5,564 bases of DNA, from contig JAADIK010000033.1 in assembly GCA_013151365.1 (NCBI GenBank), positions 5,152-10,715 on the forward strand, read 5' to 3'. This document shows positions 5,403 to 5,564 of this stretch, piece after piece. The DNA is from Deltaproteobacteria bacterium. Lineage in GTDB: Bacteria; Desulfobacterota; Desulfobulbia; Desulfobulbales; Desulfobulbaceae. How positions within the stretch are numbered: position 1 is the first letter of the stretch; each line of letters begins with the position of its first letter. The position numbers and the translations under genes are program-made. The notes beneath the pieces were generated by a model, which ran no database searches, was not told where the DNA came from, and worked only from the letters and a program-made list of their open reading frames with translations.

Positions 5403-5564
5403 TTACGGCTTCTCCTGCTTCCTGCTGTGCCGCCGGGGTTGAAAGCCCTGCCCCAGAATAAATACTTCCCGGCTTTCCCGGCGGGAACTGTCGGGCTTGA
5501 CGACCTTGACCTTCCGGAACATAGACTTGCATTCCCGAACCACTGCCGGGAAATCCCCGCCCTG
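5403..5564 (-). CDS. rlmE: 23S rRNA 2'-O-ribose methyltransferase RlmE (FtsJ/RrmJ), C-terminal fragment
   Basis: An open frame enters from the window edge and ends at TAA (5405-5403), giving the last 53 residues of a longer protein. The fragment GGDFPAVVRECKSMFRKVKV followed by VKPDSSRRESREVFILGQGF matches the C-terminus of RlmE/FtsJ, which methylates U2552 of 23S rRNA (E. coli numbering) with S-adenosylmethionine during late large-subunit assembly. The Glu in SREVF (fragment residue 33) corresponds to the last member of the K-D-K-E catalytic set (E. coli Glu199). A basic tail of about a dozen residues follows the final strand. The SAM-binding region and start lie outside the window. A tlyA-like FtsJ relative is possible but less likely given the VKPDSSR-x-x-SREV match. 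Confidence 0.88.
   Translation of the reverse strand, partial: QGGDFPAVVRECKSMFRKVKVVKPDSSRRESREVFILGQGFQPRRHSRKQEKP

Overview
The window looks like chromosomal DNA from a GC-rich anaerobic Gram-negative bacterium. My best guess is Desulfobacterota (sulfate-reducer type, perhaps Desulfobulbales). This rests on the look of the proteins, the split class I fumarase and the rlmE-yebC-ruvCAB order; no search was run.

All recognised genes are on the minus strand and read right to left: the 3' end of rlmE (5403-5564, cut by the window edge), yebC (4384-5133), ruvC (3813-4316), ruvA (3136-3756), ruvB (2054-3103 or 3139), panB (1179-2039) and the alpha subunit gene of a class I fumarase (346-1182). 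Spacing is tight from ruvA onward: ruvA and ruvB meet or lie 32 bp apart depending on the ruvB start, ruvB-panB is 14 bp, and panB-fumarase overlap by 4 bp in ATGA. This suggests one transcription unit joining rRNA methylation and YebC, Holliday-junction processing (RuvA-RuvB motor plus RuvC resolvase), pantothenate synthesis (PanB) and a fumarase subunit.

The cluster is bracketed by two copies of a non-coding, MITE-like element (128-345 and 5175-5385) in opposite orientation. Each starts with CCTGAATCCGTGA and ends with its inverse complement. Each is flanked by a 5-bp target duplication: exact TATCT for the right copy, TTATA/TTACA for the left copy. The right copy sits in the short rlmE-yebC spacer. 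The left copy begins directly after the fumarase stop codon. Their termini and GC-rich arm are nearly identical, while a 61-bp AT-rich core has diverged.

Beyond the left copy, positions 23-121 form a separate 99-bp imperfect palindrome; positions 1-22 show nothing I can identify. The fumarase beta-subunit gene, usually next to the alpha gene, is not in this stretch. The genes themselves are ordinary housekeeping genes. The unusual content is the pair of mobile-element remnants, the palindrome and the apparently orphan fumarase alpha gene.
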